64,000 bases of DNA. Source: Pseudoduganella dura (lineage in GTDB: Bacteria > Pseudomonadota > Gammaproteobacteria > Burkholderiales > Burkholderiaceae_D). The notes beneath the pieces were generated by a model. It had not been told where the DNA came from and ran no database searches. It saw only the letters and a list, made by a program, of their open reading frames with translations. Of the stretch, positions 45,520-54,976 are shown piece by piece (within the stretch, counting starts at the first letter, position 1; every line of letters begins with the position of its first letter). The translations under genes and the position numbers were made by a program. The DNA is taken from assembly GCF_009727155.1 (NCBI RefSeq), contig NZ_WNWM01000002.1, positions 744,001 through 808,000 on the forward strand. The letters are read 5' to 3'.

Positions 45520-46233
45520 TCATTCTTCCTTCGTTGCTTCGTTCGCCACGAGCGTGGCGGCCCGGCTGTGCCGGATGTCCACGCCTTCGACCACGTAGAT
45601 CACGTATTCGGCGATGTTCTTGGCATGGTCGCCGATGCGCTCGATCGCCTTGGCGACCCACATCGTGTCCAGCGCAGCTGAAATTGTACGCGGATCTTCC
45701 ATCATGAACGTGATCAGGTTGCGCATGATGGTGCGGAATTCGTGGTCGATCACGGCATCCTGGGCGATCAGCGCCAGGGCCTGGGTCTGGTCGTTGCGGG
45801 CGAACGCGTCCAGCGCGTCGTGCAGCATGTCGCTGGTGGCGGTGGCGATGTTGCGCACCATCTCGTAGTGATTGACCGTGACGGCGCCGCGGCTGTGCAG
45901 GCTTTTCGCCGTGCGCGCGATCTTCGTGGCTTCGTCGCCGATGCGCTCCAGGTCCGTGATCACCTTGATCGTGGCCATGATCGTGCGCAGGTCGTTGGCG
46001 GCCGGCTGGCGGCGCACGATCAGGTGGCTGCACTGGTCATCCAGCTGCACTTCGAGCTGGTTCACGGCGTCGTCTTCGCGGATCACGCGTTCGGCGCGCT
46101 CCACGTTGCCGATGCGGAAGCACGTCATCGCATCGAGGAATTGCGTTTCAACCATGCCGCCCATCAGCAGCACCTTCGAGCGGATCGCTTCCAGGTCGTG
46201 GTCGTATGCCTTCGAGGAATGTTCACCCATCAT
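45520..46233 (-). CDS. phoU: Phosphate signalling protein PhoU
   Basis: 237 residues, all helical, made of two three-helix repeats. The metal-binding motifs are recognisable: DDECSHL-like DDQCSHLIVRRQPAANDLRT and ERIGDEATKIAR in the first half, ERIGDHAKNIAEYVIYVVEG in the second. It links Pst transporter activity to PhoR and restrains phosphate uptake. It follows pstB by 28 bases. Confidence 0.95.
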   Translation of the reverse strand: MMGEHSSKAYDHDLEAIRSKVLLMGGMVETQFLDAMTCFRIGNVERAERVIREDDAVNQLEVQLDDQCSHLIVRRQPAANDLRTIMATIKVITDLERIGDEATKIARTAKSLHSRGAVTVNHYEMVRNIATATSDMLHDALDAFARNDQTQALALIAQDAVIDHEFRTIMRNLITFMMEDPRTISAALDTMWVAKAIERIGDHAKNIAEYVIYVVEGVDIRHSRAATLVANEATKEE

Positions 46234-46261
46234 GGCCCTGCTCCTTGTCTGTACTTGTCGA

Positions 46262-47062
46262 TCAGCCGAAGCGGCCGGTGATGTAATCCTGCGTTTCCTT
46301 GCGGGCCGGATTCATGAAGATCTGGTCCGTTTCGCCGAACTCGACCAGCTCGCCCAGGTACATGTAGGCGGTATAGTCGGAGCAGCGGGCGGCCTGCTGC
46401 ATGTTGTGGGTGACGATGGCGATCGTGTAGTCCTGCTTCAGTTCGCTGATCAGTTCTTCCACCTTCGACGTGGAAATCGGATCGAGCGCCGAGGTCGGCT
46501 CGTCGAGCAGCAGCACGTCCGGTTTCACGGCCACGCCGCGGGCGATGCACAGGCGCTGCTGCTGGCCGCCGGACAGCGACAGGCCGCTCTTGCCCAGCTT
46601 GTCCTTCACCTCGGTCCACAGCGCGGCCTTCTTCAGCGCCCATTCCACGCGCTCGTCCATCTCGCCCTTCGACAGGTTTTCGTACAGGCGCACGCCGAAG
46701 GCGATGTTGTCGTAGATCGACATCGGGAACGGCGTCGGCTTCTGGAACACCATGCCGACCTTGGCGCGCAGCATGTTCACGTCTTGCGCGCCTTCCAGGA
46801 TGTTGGTGCCGCGGTAGGCGATCGTGCCTTCGGCGCGCTGGCCCGGGTACAGGTCGTACATGCGGTTCAGCGTGCGCAGCAGCGTGGACTTGCCGCAGCC
46901 GGACGGGCCGATAAAGGCCGTTACCTGGCGCTCGCGGATGTCCAGGTTCACGTTGTGCAGGCTGCGCGTCTTGCCGTAGTAGAAATTGAGATTCTTGATC
47001 TCGATGATCGTCGATGCCTGCTTCGCCGTTGCATTCATTTGTACATTCGCTTGCGCGTTCAT
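46262..47062 (-). CDS. pstB: Phosphate ABC transporter ATP-binding protein
   Basis: 266 residues. Walker [11 protein letters not shown]-loop [15 protein letters not shown] (the PstB-specific form), signature [15 protein letters not shown], Walker [13 protein letters not shown]-loop VTHNM. The first 20 residues ([15 protein letters not shown]...) are an unconserved extension. It drives high-affinity phosphate uptake with PstA and PstC and takes part in signalling to PhoR. Confidence 0.96.
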   Translation of the reverse strand: MNAQANVQMNATAKQASTIIEIKNLNFYYGKTRSLHNVNLDIRERQVTAFIGPSGCGKSTLLRTLNRMYDLYPGQRAEGTIAYRGTNILEGAQDVNMLRAKVGMVFQKPTPFPMSIYDNIAFGVRLYENLSKGEMDERVEWALKKAALWTEVKDKLGKSGLSLSGGQQQRLCIARGVAVKPDVLLLDEPTSALDPISTSKVEELISELKQDYTIAIVTHNMQQAARCSDYTAYMYLGELVEFGETDQIFMNPARKETQDYITGRFG

Positions 47063-47103
47063 GTGCGGTTCTCTTGGTATGTAATTCGAATGAATTCGAA
47101 TGA

Positions 47104-47976
47104 TTAATTCGGGATTTTCTGCGTGAAGACGGTACGCGACAGGATGTTCAGTGCCAGCACGCTGAACGTGACCAGCAGCGCCCCGCCCCAGGCCAGCTCG
47201 CGCCAGTTGTCGTACGGGCTCATCGCGAACTGGTAGATCACGTATGGCAGGTTGGCCATCGGCTTGTTCATGTCGGCATTGAAGAACTGGTTCGAGAGCG
47301 CGGTGAACAGCAGCGGCGCCGTTTCGCCGGCCACGCGGGCCACGGCCAGCAGCACGCCCGTCACCACGCCGGCCTTCACGGCGCGCAGGCGCACCGTCAT
47401 GGCCACCTTCCAGCGCGGCGCGCCCAGCGCGAACGCGGCTTCCAGCAGGCTGTTGGGCACCAGGCGCAGCATGTTGTCGGTGGTGCGCACCACCACCGGC
47501 ACGGCGATCAGCGTCAGCGCGATCGACCCGGCATAGCCGGAGAAGTGGTTGACGTTGGCCACGTACAGCGCGTAGACGAACAGGCCGATCACGATCGACG
47601 GCGCGGACAGCATGACATCGGTCACGAAGCGGGTGATCGAGGCGACCTTGTTTTCTTCGCCGTATTCGGCCAGGTAGATGCCGGCCAGGATGCCGATCGG
47701 CGTCGACACCAGCGTCGACAGGCCGACCATCAGCAGGCTGCCGACGATCGCATTGAGCAGGCCGCCGCCGTCGCTGCCGGGCGCCGGCGTGGTTTCGGTG
47801 AACAGCGCCGGCGTCAGCGCCGCGAAGCCGTTGATCAGCAGCGTGGCGAGGATCCACAGCAGCACGATGACGCCGATCGACATGGCGGCGACCGACATGG
47901 CGATGCCGATCCGGTGCGTCCACAGGCGCCGGCGATAGACGGGATTCATGCGGGACTTGAGGGCGGACGCTTGCAT
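47104..47976 (-). CDS. pstA: Phosphate ABC transporter permease
   Basis: 290 residues and six membrane segments. The permease contact loop for PstB is [19 protein letters not shown], and the [21 protein letters not shown] loop is typical of PstA. Its start shares one base with the pstC stop (TAATG), so the two subunits are translationally coupled. Confidence 0.95.
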   Translation of the reverse strand: MQASALKSRMNPVYRRRLWTHRIGIAMSVAAMSIGVIVLLWILATLLINGFAALTPALFTETTPAPGSDGGGLLNAIVGSLLMVGLSTLVSTPIGILAGIYLAEYGEENKVASITRFVTDVMLSAPSIVIGLFVYALYVANVNHFSGYAGSIALTLIAVPVVVRTTDNMLRLVPNSLLEAAFALGAPRWKVAMTVRLRAVKAGVVTGVLLAVARVAGETAPLLFTALSNQFFNADMNKPMANLPYVIYQFAMSPYDNWRELAWGGALLVTFSVLALNILSRTVFTQKIPN

Positions 47977-48995
47977 TATTTGACACCTTCTTTACGGGAC
48001 ATGCCGGCCAGCATCAGCTTGGCGGCGGTCAGGACGATGAACGTGATCACGAACAGGATCAGTGCCAGCGCGAACAGCGACGATACGTGCAGCGTGGTGG
48101 CCGCTTCGCCGAATTCGTTGGCCAGCGTGGATGCGATGCTGTTGCCCGGGGCGAACAGCGAGGCCGACAGCTTGTTGGCGTTGCCGATCACGAACGTGAC
48201 GGCCATCGTTTCGCCCAGTGCGCGGCCCAGGCCCAGCATCACGCCGCCGACCACACCGGTCTTGGTGTACGGCAGCACGATCTTGCGCACCACTTCCCAG
48301 CGCGTGCAGCCCAGGCCGTACGCCGATTCCTTCAGCACGGCCGGCACGATCTCGAACACGTCGCGCATCACCGAGGAGATGAACGGGATGATCATCACGG
48401 CCAGGATCAGGGCGGCGGTCAGGATGCCGATGCCCATCGTGGGGCCGGAGAACAGCACGCCGATCAGCGGCAGCTGGCCCAGCGTGGCCTTCAGGAACGG
48501 CTGCACGTAGTCGCCGAACAGCGGCACGAACACGAACAGGCCCCACATGCCGTAGATGATCGACGGCACGCCGGCCAGCAGCTCGATCGCCGTGCCCAGC
48601 GGGCGCTTCAGCCATGGCGGGCAGATCTCGGTCAGGAACAGGGCGATGCCGAAGCTGACCGGGAACGCGATCAGCAGCGCGATGCCGGCGGTGGACAGCG
48701 TGCCCACGATGGCGATCAGCGCGCCATACTGGTCGTTAATGGGATCCCATTCGACGCGCGTGATGAAGCCGGGGCCGAATTCCTTCAGTGCCGGCCACGC
48801 GCCGATCGCCAGCGAGGCGATGATGCCGATCAGCACGAACAGCACGGACAGGGCGAACACCATCGTCGTCTTGTGGAAGATCCAGTCCTGGATCCGCTGC
48901 CGGCGCATCACGGATAGCATCGCCGCGTGCGACACGGTGGACACCGCCTGCGTCTCCGCCTCGGGGACGGAAGTCATTTCTGCACTCATGGACAT
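47976..48995 (-). CDS. pstC: Phosphate ABC transporter permease
   Basis: 339 residues. Six membrane segments after a cytoplasmic N-terminus of about 35 residues; the coupling loop is [40 protein letters not shown] is the periplasmic loop conserved in PstC. It forms the channel with PstA. A structured region of 110 bases separates it from pstS. Confidence 0.95.
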   Translation of the reverse strand: MSMSAEMTSVPEAETQAVSTVSHAAMLSVMRRQRIQDWIFHKTTMVFALSVLFVLIGIIASLAIGAWPALKEFGPGFITRVEWDPINDQYGALIAIVGTLSTAGIALLIAFPVSFGIALFLTEICPPWLKRPLGTAIELLAGVPSIIYGMWGLFVFVPLFGDYVQPFLKATLGQLPLIGVLFSGPTMGIGILTAALILAVMIIPFISSVMRDVFEIVPAVLKESAYGLGCTRWEVVRKIVLPYTKTGVVGGVMLGLGRALGETMAVTFVIGNANKLSASLFAPGNSIASTLANEFGEAATTLHVSSLFALALILFVITFIVLTAAKLMLAGMSRKEGVK

Positions 48996-49020
48996 AGTTT
49001 TGGAAGTTTTTTTTAAAATA

Positions 49021-49092
49021 GGCTAACCGGGAGTTCCCCGCTGAGGCATTCAGCCGAGCATCCCCCGGTTAGCCCCCTCGGGCAACCGAGGG
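49021..49092 (-). promoter_or_regulatory. Two hairpins between pstS and pstC
   Basis: On the minus strand, first CCCTCGG-TTGC-CCGAGGG, then a longer stem with perfect 11-base arms GGCTAACCGGG / CCCGGTTAGCC, followed by TATTTT. This is a typical partial terminator or RNA-end stabiliser, and would explain how more PstS than PstCAB is made from one operon. Confidence 0.7.
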
Positions 49093-49107
49093 AGCAGGAT
49101 CGTTCGA

Positions 49108-50151
49108 TCAGTACAGCGCTTTGCCCGATGCGTCTTTCAGGCTTGCCTTCCAGGCGGCCTGGACTTGCTTGACGACGGTGTCCGGCAGCGGCACGTAGTC
49201 CAGTTCGACGGCAGCCTTGTCGCCGTTGGTGAAGGCCCAGTCGAAGAACTTGACGACTTCCTTGCCCTTGGCGGCATCAGCCTGCTGCTTGTACATCAGG
49301 ATGAACGACACGCCGGTGATCGGCCACGACTGCTTGCCGGCCTGGTCGGTCAGCACCACGCCGAAGCCCGGGGTCTTGGTCCATTCGGCATTGGCGGCGG
49401 CGGCCTTGAAGTTCTCGTCGTCCGGCTGCAGGAACACACCATCCTTGTTGCGCAGCTGGGTGTGCTGCATCTTGCTCTTCTTGGCGTAGGCCCACTCCAC
49501 GTAGCCGATCGCGCCCTTGATACGCTGCACGTTGGCGGCCACGCCTTCGTTGCCCTTGCCGCCCACGCCGGTCGGCCATTTCACGGCGCTGTTGGCGCCG
49601 ACTTTCGACTTGAATTCCGGGTTGGTCTTCGACAGGAAGTCCGTGAACAGGAACGACGTGCCCGAGCTGTCCGCGCGGTGCACCACGGTGATATCTTCGG
49701 CCGGCAACTTGACGCCGGCGTTCAGCGCGACGATCGCCGGGTCGTTCCACTTGGTGATCTTGCCGAGGAAGATGTCGCCGACCACCTGGCCGGTCAGTTT
49801 CAGCTGGCCCGGCGCGATGCCGTCCAGGTTCACCACGGTGACCACGCCGCCCATGATGGCCGGGAATTGCATCAGGCCTGCTTCATCCAGGTCTTCCGCT
49901 TTCAGCGGCATGTCCGACGCGCCGAAATCGACGGTTTTTGCCTTGATCTGCTTGATACCCGCACCAGAGCCGACCGAAGCGTAGTTCAGGCCATTGCCGG
50001 TGGAAGCCTTGTACTGCTCGGCCCACTTGGCATAGATCGGATAAGGGAAGGTTGCACCAGCGCCGGTCATGTCCGCTGCGGCGGCGGTTGTGAAGGCCAC
50101 TGCTGCGGAAGCGCCTACGATGAGGGAGGCCATCAACTGTTTCATACGCAT
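49108..50151 (-). CDS. pstS: Phosphate-binding protein PstS
   Basis: 347 residues with signal peptide MRMKQLMASLIVGASAAVAF..AAAADM. The mature protein opens with the phosphate-binding loop GAGATFPYPIYAKWAEQY and continues SVGSGAGIKQI, ADSSGTSFLFTDFL and PFGVV-like GVVLTDQ, all PstS features. It is the periplasmic receptor of the Pst transporter and usually the most strongly PhoB-induced gene; a Pho box lies upstream. Confidence 0.96.
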   Translation of the reverse strand: MRMKQLMASLIVGASAAVAFTTAAAADMTGAGATFPYPIYAKWAEQYKASTGNGLNYASVGSGAGIKQIKAKTVDFGASDMPLKAEDLDEAGLMQFPAIMGGVVTVVNLDGIAPGQLKLTGQVVGDIFLGKITKWNDPAIVALNAGVKLPAEDITVVHRADSSGTSFLFTDFLSKTNPEFKSKVGANSAVKWPTGVGGKGNEGVAANVQRIKGAIGYVEWAYAKKSKMQHTQLRNKDGVFLQPDDENFKAAAANAEWTKTPGFGVVLTDQAGKQSWPITGVSFILMYKQQADAAKGKEVVKFFDWAFTNGDKAAVELDYVPLPDTVVKQVQAAWKASLKDASGKALY

Positions 50152-50193
50152 ATCAAAGTTCCTCTTTCAGGGGGTGGGGTTTGAATGGAGCGG

Positions 50194-50227
50194 AGTCTAA
50201 TCACGCAATGTGACGGCTTTATGACAT
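50194..50227 (-). promoter_or_regulatory. Pho box and -10 of the pstS promoter
   Basis: On the minus strand ATGTCAT-AAAG-CCGTCAC (50210-50227) matches the PhoB pattern of two CTGTCAT-like repeats with a four-base spacer. Ten bases later is TAGACT (50194-50199) as the -10; the Pho box takes the place of a -35. Confidence 0.88.
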
Positions 50228-50357
50228 GTTTGGCAGAAGTTGAAATATTTGACGATCTTTGCTGTCATATTTCTCCGTGTATCATGTAACAAAGTTTCCA
50301 AGCCGTTGAATCCATGGAGGTTTCTATGCATCACATAGCCCTCATAGCGTTATTGGA
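50228..50357. other. Middle of the pstS-ppk divergent region
   Basis: No gene. One more CTGTCAT (50262-50268) stands here with a poor second half-site (CTCCGTG), possibly a weak extra PhoB site. The whole intergenic region is 311 bases and AT-rich. Confidence 0.45.
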
Positions 50358-50391
50358 TTGTCATGTTGTTGTCACATTTCCTGTCTAGACT
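50358..50391 (+). promoter_or_regulatory. Pho box and -10 of the ppk promoter
   Basis: TTGTCAT-GTTG-TTGTCAC (50358-50375) followed after exactly ten bases by TAGACT (50386-50391). Spacing and -10 are the same as at the divergent pstS promoter. The predicted transcript begins about 65 bases before ppk. Confidence 0.88.
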
Positions 50392-50462
50392 GTCATGAGC
50401 GTCAGCGCTGCCATCGGTAGCGCTACAATCTTGTTAGAATGAATAGAAAAAGAACCAAGACC

Positions 50463-52553
50463 ATGAAGCCCGAGATCCGTGCGGAAGCCACGCGTCACAG
50501 TCTGTTTCTCGACCGTGAACTCTCCCAACTGGCGTTCAACCGCCGCGTGATGGCACAGGCCGAGGATCCCTCGATCCCCGTGCTCGAGCGCCTGCGCTAT
50601 CTATGTATTACGTCCAGCAACCTGGATGAATTCTTCGAAGTGCGCGTGGCCAGCCTGCTGGCCGCGGCCACCGTGGACGGCAAGCTGTCGGAACACCCTT
50701 CCCTCACCGCCAATCTGAACCGCGTATCGTCCGAATGCCATGCGCTGGTCGCACGGCAATATGACATCCTGAATACCCAGATCCTGCCGCTGCTGAAGGA
50801 GCACGGCGTGCACCTGCTGCGCAACACCGAGCGCAACGAGGCGCAGCGCGCCTGGATCAAGGATTACTTCGAGCGGGAAGTACGCCCGCTGCTGACACCG
50901 ATCGGCCTCGATCCCGCCCACCCGTTCCCGCAAGTGGTCAACAAGAGCCTGAACTTCATCGTGGCGCTGTCGGGCAAGGATGCGTTCGGCCGCGGCACGG
51001 CGATCGCGATCATCAAGGCGCCGCGCGTGCTGCCGCGTGTCATCAAGCTGCCCGATGAACTGTCGGACAAGCCGGGCACCTGCTTCTGCCTGCTGTCGTC
51101 GATCATCCATGCCCACATTTCGGACCTGTTTTCCGGCCGCGAAGTGATGGCGTATTCGCAGTTCCGCGTGACGCGCGACTCCGACCTGTGGGTGGACGAG
51201 GATGAAGTGAAAAACCTGCGCCAGGCGCTGAAAGGCGAATTGCAGGGCCGTCAGTTCGGCCGCTCGGTGCGCATCGAGGTGGCGAAGAACTGCCCGCCCG
51301 AACTGTCGCAGTTCCTGCTCGACCAGTTCGACCTGGACCGCAGCCGGCTTTACCAGGTGGATGGCCCGGTCAACATGGTGCGGCTCAACGAGATCATCGA
51401 GCACACGAAAAATCCCGAGCTGCGCTTCGCGCCGTTCATGCCGGGCGTGCAGCCGACCGGCGGCGACATCTTCGCCGCGCTGCGCAAGCAGGATATGCTG
51501 CTGCACCACCCGTTCCAGTCGTTCCAGACGGTGATCGACTTCATCCGCCAGGCCGCTACCGACCCCTGCGTGGTGGCGATCAAGCAGACTGTCTACCGCA
51601 CGGGGATGAACTCCGACCTGATGGAAGCGCTGATCACCGCAGCCCGCTTCGGCAAGGAAGTGACCGTGATCGTGGAACTGATGGCCCGCTTCGACGAGGA
51701 AGCCAATATCAACTGGGCCGACAAGCTGGAACAGGCCGGCGCCCAGGTGGTGTACGGCGTGGTCGGCCTGAAGACGCACGCGAAGATCGCGCTGGTGATC
51801 CGCCGCGAAGGCACGGCGGACAACACCGCGCTGCGTTACTATGCCCACCTCGGTACCGGCAACTACCACCCGACCACCACCAAGTTCTATACCGACTTCG
51901 GCATGCTGACGTGCGACCCGCACCTGGGCCGCGACGTCAACGAAGTGTTCATGCACCTGACCAGCCTGGCCAAGCCGCACAAGCTGCACCATATCTGGCT
52001 GGCGCCGTTCGCGCTGCAGAGCGAGATCATCAAGGCGATCCGCAACGAGGCAAAGATCGCCAAGTCCGGCAAGCCGGGCCGCATCATCGTCAAGGTCAAT
52101 GCGATGGTGGACGAATCGGTGATCCGCGCGCTGTACGCGGCCTCCCAGGACGGCGTGAAGATCGACCTGATCGTGCGCGGCGCCTGCACGCTGCGGCCGG
52201 GCGTGCCGGGGCTGTCGGAAAACATCAAGGTGCGCTCGATCATCGGCCAGTTCCTCGAGCACAGCCGCATCTATTACTTCCGCAACGACCTGGCGCACGA
52301 CATGTACCTGGCCAGCGCCGACTGGATGAGCCGCAACCTGTTCCGCCGCATCGAGGTGGCCTTCCCCGTGCTCGACCGCGCGCTGAAGCGGCGCGTGATG
52401 GCCGAGGGCCTCAATCCCTACCTGAAGGATAATACGAACGCGTGGGAGCTCGAATCGGACGGCCACTACCAGCGCCGCAAGCCGCGCGGCAAGCAGGCAC
52501 CGTTCAGCGCCCAGCAATACCTGATGCAGTCCCTCGGCACCGCGGCCGAATAG
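50463..52553 (+). CDS. ppk1: Polyphosphate kinase 1
   Basis: About 696 residues. It polymerises the gamma-phosphate of ATP into polyphosphate. Regions visible: N-terminal FLDRELSQLAFNRRVMAQAE, the ATP-binding head, AIKQTVYRTGMNSDLMEALI, the histidine-containing LKTHAKIALVIRREG (autophosphorylation site), and the C-terminal YLASADWMSRNLFRRIEVAF. The ATG at 50463 is chosen because family similarity starts there; the ATG at 50439 would add eight basic residues. A Pho box upstream shows that polyphosphate synthesis is joined to phosphate starvation. sixA follows in the same operon. Confidence 0.95.
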   Translation: MKPEIRAEATRHSLFLDRELSQLAFNRRVMAQAEDPSIPVLERLRYLCITSSNLDEFFEVRVASLLAAATVDGKLSEHPSLTANLNRVSSECHALVARQYDILNTQILPLLKEHGVHLLRNTERNEAQRAWIKDYFEREVRPLLTPIGLDPAHPFPQVVNKSLNFIVALSGKDAFGRGTAIAIIKAPRVLPRVIKLPDELSDKPGTCFCLLSSIIHAHISDLFSGREVMAYSQFRVTRDSDLWVDEDEVKNLRQALKGELQGRQFGRSVRIEVAKNCPPELSQFLLDQFDLDRSRLYQVDGPVNMVRLNEIIEHTKNPELRFAPFMPGVQPTGGDIFAALRKQDMLLHHPFQSFQTVIDFIRQAATDPCVVAIKQTVYRTGMNSDLMEALITAARFGKEVTVIVELMARFDEEANINWADKLEQAGAQVVYGVVGLKTHAKIALVIRREGTADNTALRYYAHLGTGNYHPTTTKFYTDFGMLTCDPHLGRDVNEVFMHLTSLAKPHKLHHIWLAPFALQSEIIKAIRNEAKIAKSGKPGRIIVKVNAMVDESVIRALYAASQDGVKIDLIVRGACTLRPGVPGLSENIKVRSIIGQFLEHSRIYYFRNDLAHDMYLASADWMSRNLFRRIEVAFPVLDRALKRRVMAEGLNPYLKDNTNAWELESDGHYQRRKPRGKQAPFSAQQYLMQSLGTAAE

Positions 52554-52578
52554 TTACCTGGTTAATGAAAGGAAATCG

Positions 52579-53046
52579 ATGGACCTGATCCTGTGGCGTC
52601 ACGCCGAAGCCGAAGATGGCCACGAAGGCCTGCCGGACCTGGAACGCGCGCTGACGTCGAAAGGCCAGAAACAGGCCAAACGCATGGGCAAGTGGCTTGA
52701 TTCGCAACTGCCCGACAATTCGCGCATCCTCGTCAGCCCGGCCGTGCGCACGGTGCAGACGGCCGAAGGCCTGGGCCGCAAATACAAGGTCAATGCCGAG
52801 CTGGCGCCGGACGCGGCACCGGAAGCGATCCTGCAGGCAGCCAACTGGCCGGCGAGCAAGGAAACCGTGGTGATCGTGGGCCACCAGCCAACGCTGGGCC
52901 AAGTCGCCGCGCTGCTGCTCACGGGCGAGGCGCTGGACTTCGAGATGAAGAAAGCAGCCGCCTGGTGGTTCGTGCAGCGCGAGGCCGACGACCCGGCCAG
53001 CCTGTACCTGAAGGCAGTGATGGCGGCCGACCTGGTCGTCAAATGA
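52579..53046 (+). CDS. sixA: Phosphohistidine phosphatase SixA
   Basis: 155 residues of the histidine phosphatase fold. LILWRHAEAED holds the catalytic RHG-like RHA typical of SixA; the second site is VVIVGHQPTLGQVAALL. SixA removes phosphate from histidine-containing phosphotransfer proteins. It lies 25 bases after ppk with a ribosome site (AAAGGAA), so phosphate limitation probably induces it too. Confidence 0.9.
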   Translation: MDLILWRHAEAEDGHEGLPDLERALTSKGQKQAKRMGKWLDSQLPDNSRILVSPAVRTVQTAEGLGRKYKVNAELAPDAAPEAILQAANWPASKETVVIVGHQPTLGQVAALLLTGEALDFEMKKAAAWWFVQREADDPASLYLKAVMAADLVVK

Positions 53047-53171
53047 TGTAACCGAAAGGCGCCTTGCAATGCCGGAATCGTCTGCTACAGTTCAAGCGTA
53101 ACACCCCCGGTACTTGTATCAACGTAGCGTCACACTCAGGAGCAGCCTGCCGAAAGGTCGGCTGGTTTATC

Positions 53172-53291
53172 ATGCCAACTTACCTGACGATCGGCATCTT
53201 CATTGCAACCGTCGCGCTGATCGCCTTTGAAATCATTTCCGAAGGCCGTGGTGGCCATAACAAACTGACCGACCGCTATCACGAAGAATAG
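53172..53291 (+). CDS. Small single-span membrane protein
   Basis: 39 residues: MPTYLTIGIFIATVALIAFE, then IISEGRGGHNKLTDRYHEE. One N-terminal membrane helix (about 4-21) and a charged cytoplasmic tail. The ribosome site is weak (AAAGGT, ten bases away). It might be co-transcribed with ppk-sixA or have its own promoter, and it stops just before a terminator. I do not know the family. Confidence 0.55.
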   Translation: MPTYLTIGIFIATVALIAFEIISEGRGGHNKLTDRYHEE

Positions 53292-53315
53292 CGAACGCTG
53301 CACTAGCAGACAGGC

Positions 53316-53371
53316 AAGGCTCCGCAGCAGCCCGTAGGGATACGGTCTGGGGTTGGAGCCTTCAGTTTTTT
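53316..53371 (+). terminator. Large-loop terminator or structured RNA end
   Basis: Arms AAGGCTCC and GGAGCCTT enclose 31 bases that contain a smaller CCGTAGGGATACGG hairpin; then CAG and six T's. It ends the ppk-sixA-small gene transcript and faces fliD. Confidence 0.7.
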
Positions 53372-53427
53372 GGAGCATAGCCCTGTCGAAAATGGAATAC
53401 GGCTCGGGCCAGCGGTCCTGGTCGACC

Positions 53428-54852
53428 TCACCCCCACCAATCGAGCATCATCCCCGTCCCACCCATCTGCTCCTGCGCCGTGTACATCGTCGCCAGCGCC
53501 TGCGCCTGGATGGTCAGCGTCTGCGCCATCCGCGCGCGGCGGTCGGATAACTGCTCCAGGTCGCGCGACGCATAGTCCTGGGCGCGGCGGACGAGGCCGT
53601 TCTCGGCCGTCAGCGTTTCCAGTTTCGCGTCGATCCGGTCCGCCAGCCCCCTGCCCTCGTTGGTGAACAGTTTCGCCACGCCGTCGGCATCGGTGGCGAT
53701 CGCGGCTTTCAGTTTGATGTCGTCCAGCGCCAGCATGCCATCCGCACCCCGTGAAATGCCGACGTCGGCCAGCGCCCGTGCGCTGCTCGAACCGTCGAGC
53801 CGGACGAGAGCGGCAAGCTGGGCCGACACCCGCGCCAGCGCGGGGTCGCCATCCAGCGCGCCGTCCTGCAGCGATGCCAGCTTGGCCGACAGATCGTTGT
53901 AGCCTTTCACGAACGCCGCCACGTTTTTGGCGATCTGGCTGCTGTCCTGGGTGATCGTCACCTTGCTTTCCCCTTCGCCGGTCAGGGTCAGCGTGGTGCC
54001 CTCGATGGCGCCGGTGATGGTGTTGGTGCTGCTGGTGTAATCCTTGCCGGCGACCGACACGAGCGCATCCTGCGCGGCCTGGGCCTGCGCCATGCCGCCG
54101 GCGCGCGGGTTGTCCGGATCGAAACCGAGCGCGGCCTTCAGGGCGGGGTCGCCGCTGACGCTGATCGACAACGTCCGCGCCGCGCCCTCCTCGCCGTTGA
54201 TCTGCAGCGCGTAGCCGCCGCTGGCTTTCACAACGGTGGCGTTGACGCCCGCATCCTTCAGCGCGGCGGCAATGCCTTCCAGCGTGTTGTTGCTGCTGTC
54301 GATCGTGACGGTTTTCGCGGTGCCGGCATTGGCCTGGAAGCCGTCGGTGCCGAGCGTGCCCCATTCGAGCTCGACGGTGGCCGTCATGCCGCTGCCGAGC
54401 GTGGAGCTGGCGGAAAGCGATGTACCGCTGTTCAGCACCTGGCCCTGGGCCAGCTGGCGGACGTCGACCTTGTACTGGCCGGGCCTGGCGGCCGCACCGG
54501 TTACTGCTGTCAGCACGCCCGTTTCCGAGGACGATGCGGACGTGGACACGCCGGCGCCGGCAAGGCTCTCGGCAAGCGCTTCGAAAACATCCAGTGCGCT
54601 CTGCAGCTGGCCGAGGCCGGAGAGCCGGGTCTGGCTGCTGGCCAGGCTGGCATTAAGGAGGGCGATGTTGTTCTGCTGGGGCGCCAGCGCCTGCTGCACG
54701 CGTGCCGCCACCGTGGCCGACAGCGCCGTGCTGTTGGTGACCGTGCCGGCGGTGCCGGTCCCGGTCGCGCCGGTGGTGCCGGCACCAAACAGCGTGGTAA
54801 ACGCATTGGTCCCGTACTGGGTCGCAAGCATATTGCTGACGTTCGTAACCAT
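53428..54852 (-). CDS. fliD: FliD-like flagellar filament cap protein, isolated
   Basis: 474 residues. The N-terminal part has the FliD coiled-coil plan with a Thr/Ala/Gly-rich start; FliD motifs follow, such as LGQLQSALDVFEALAESL, KVDVRQLAQGQVLNSGT, NNTLEGIAAALKDAGVNATV, and a C-terminal coiled coil LSDRRARMAQTLTIQAQALATMYTA. FliD caps the growing filament and can bind surfaces. The last 15 residues (EQMGGTGMMLDWWG) differ from the usual end of FliD. No other flagellar gene lies nearby, so it may be a second FliD copy. Confidence 0.82.
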   Translation of the reverse strand: MVTNVSNMLATQYGTNAFTTLFGAGTTGATGTGTAGTVTNSTALSATVAARVQQALAPQQNNIALLNASLASSQTRLSGLGQLQSALDVFEALAESLAGAGVSTSASSSETGVLTAVTGAAARPGQYKVDVRQLAQGQVLNSGTSLSASSTLGSGMTATVELEWGTLGTDGFQANAGTAKTVTIDSSNNTLEGIAAALKDAGVNATVVKASGGYALQINGEEGAARTLSISVSGDPALKAALGFDPDNPRAGGMAQAQAAQDALVSVAGKDYTSSTNTITGAIEGTTLTLTGEGESKVTITQDSSQIAKNVAAFVKGYNDLSAKLASLQDGALDGDPALARVSAQLAALVRLDGSSSARALADVGISRGADGMLALDDIKLKAAIATDADGVAKLFTNEGRGLADRIDAKLETLTAENGLVRRAQDYASRDLEQLSDRRARMAQTLTIQAQALATMYTAQEQMGGTGMMLDWWG

Positions 54853-54976
54853 GGGCAGCCCTCCGATGTCGAATCATTATGATCCCATCGCGCCCGCGAA
54901 TCAAAAGAAGCGAACAGAACGGGACTTGCCCTGTTGTCTTCCGGTTAATTCAACAAAGTGAATCAACAACTGAACA

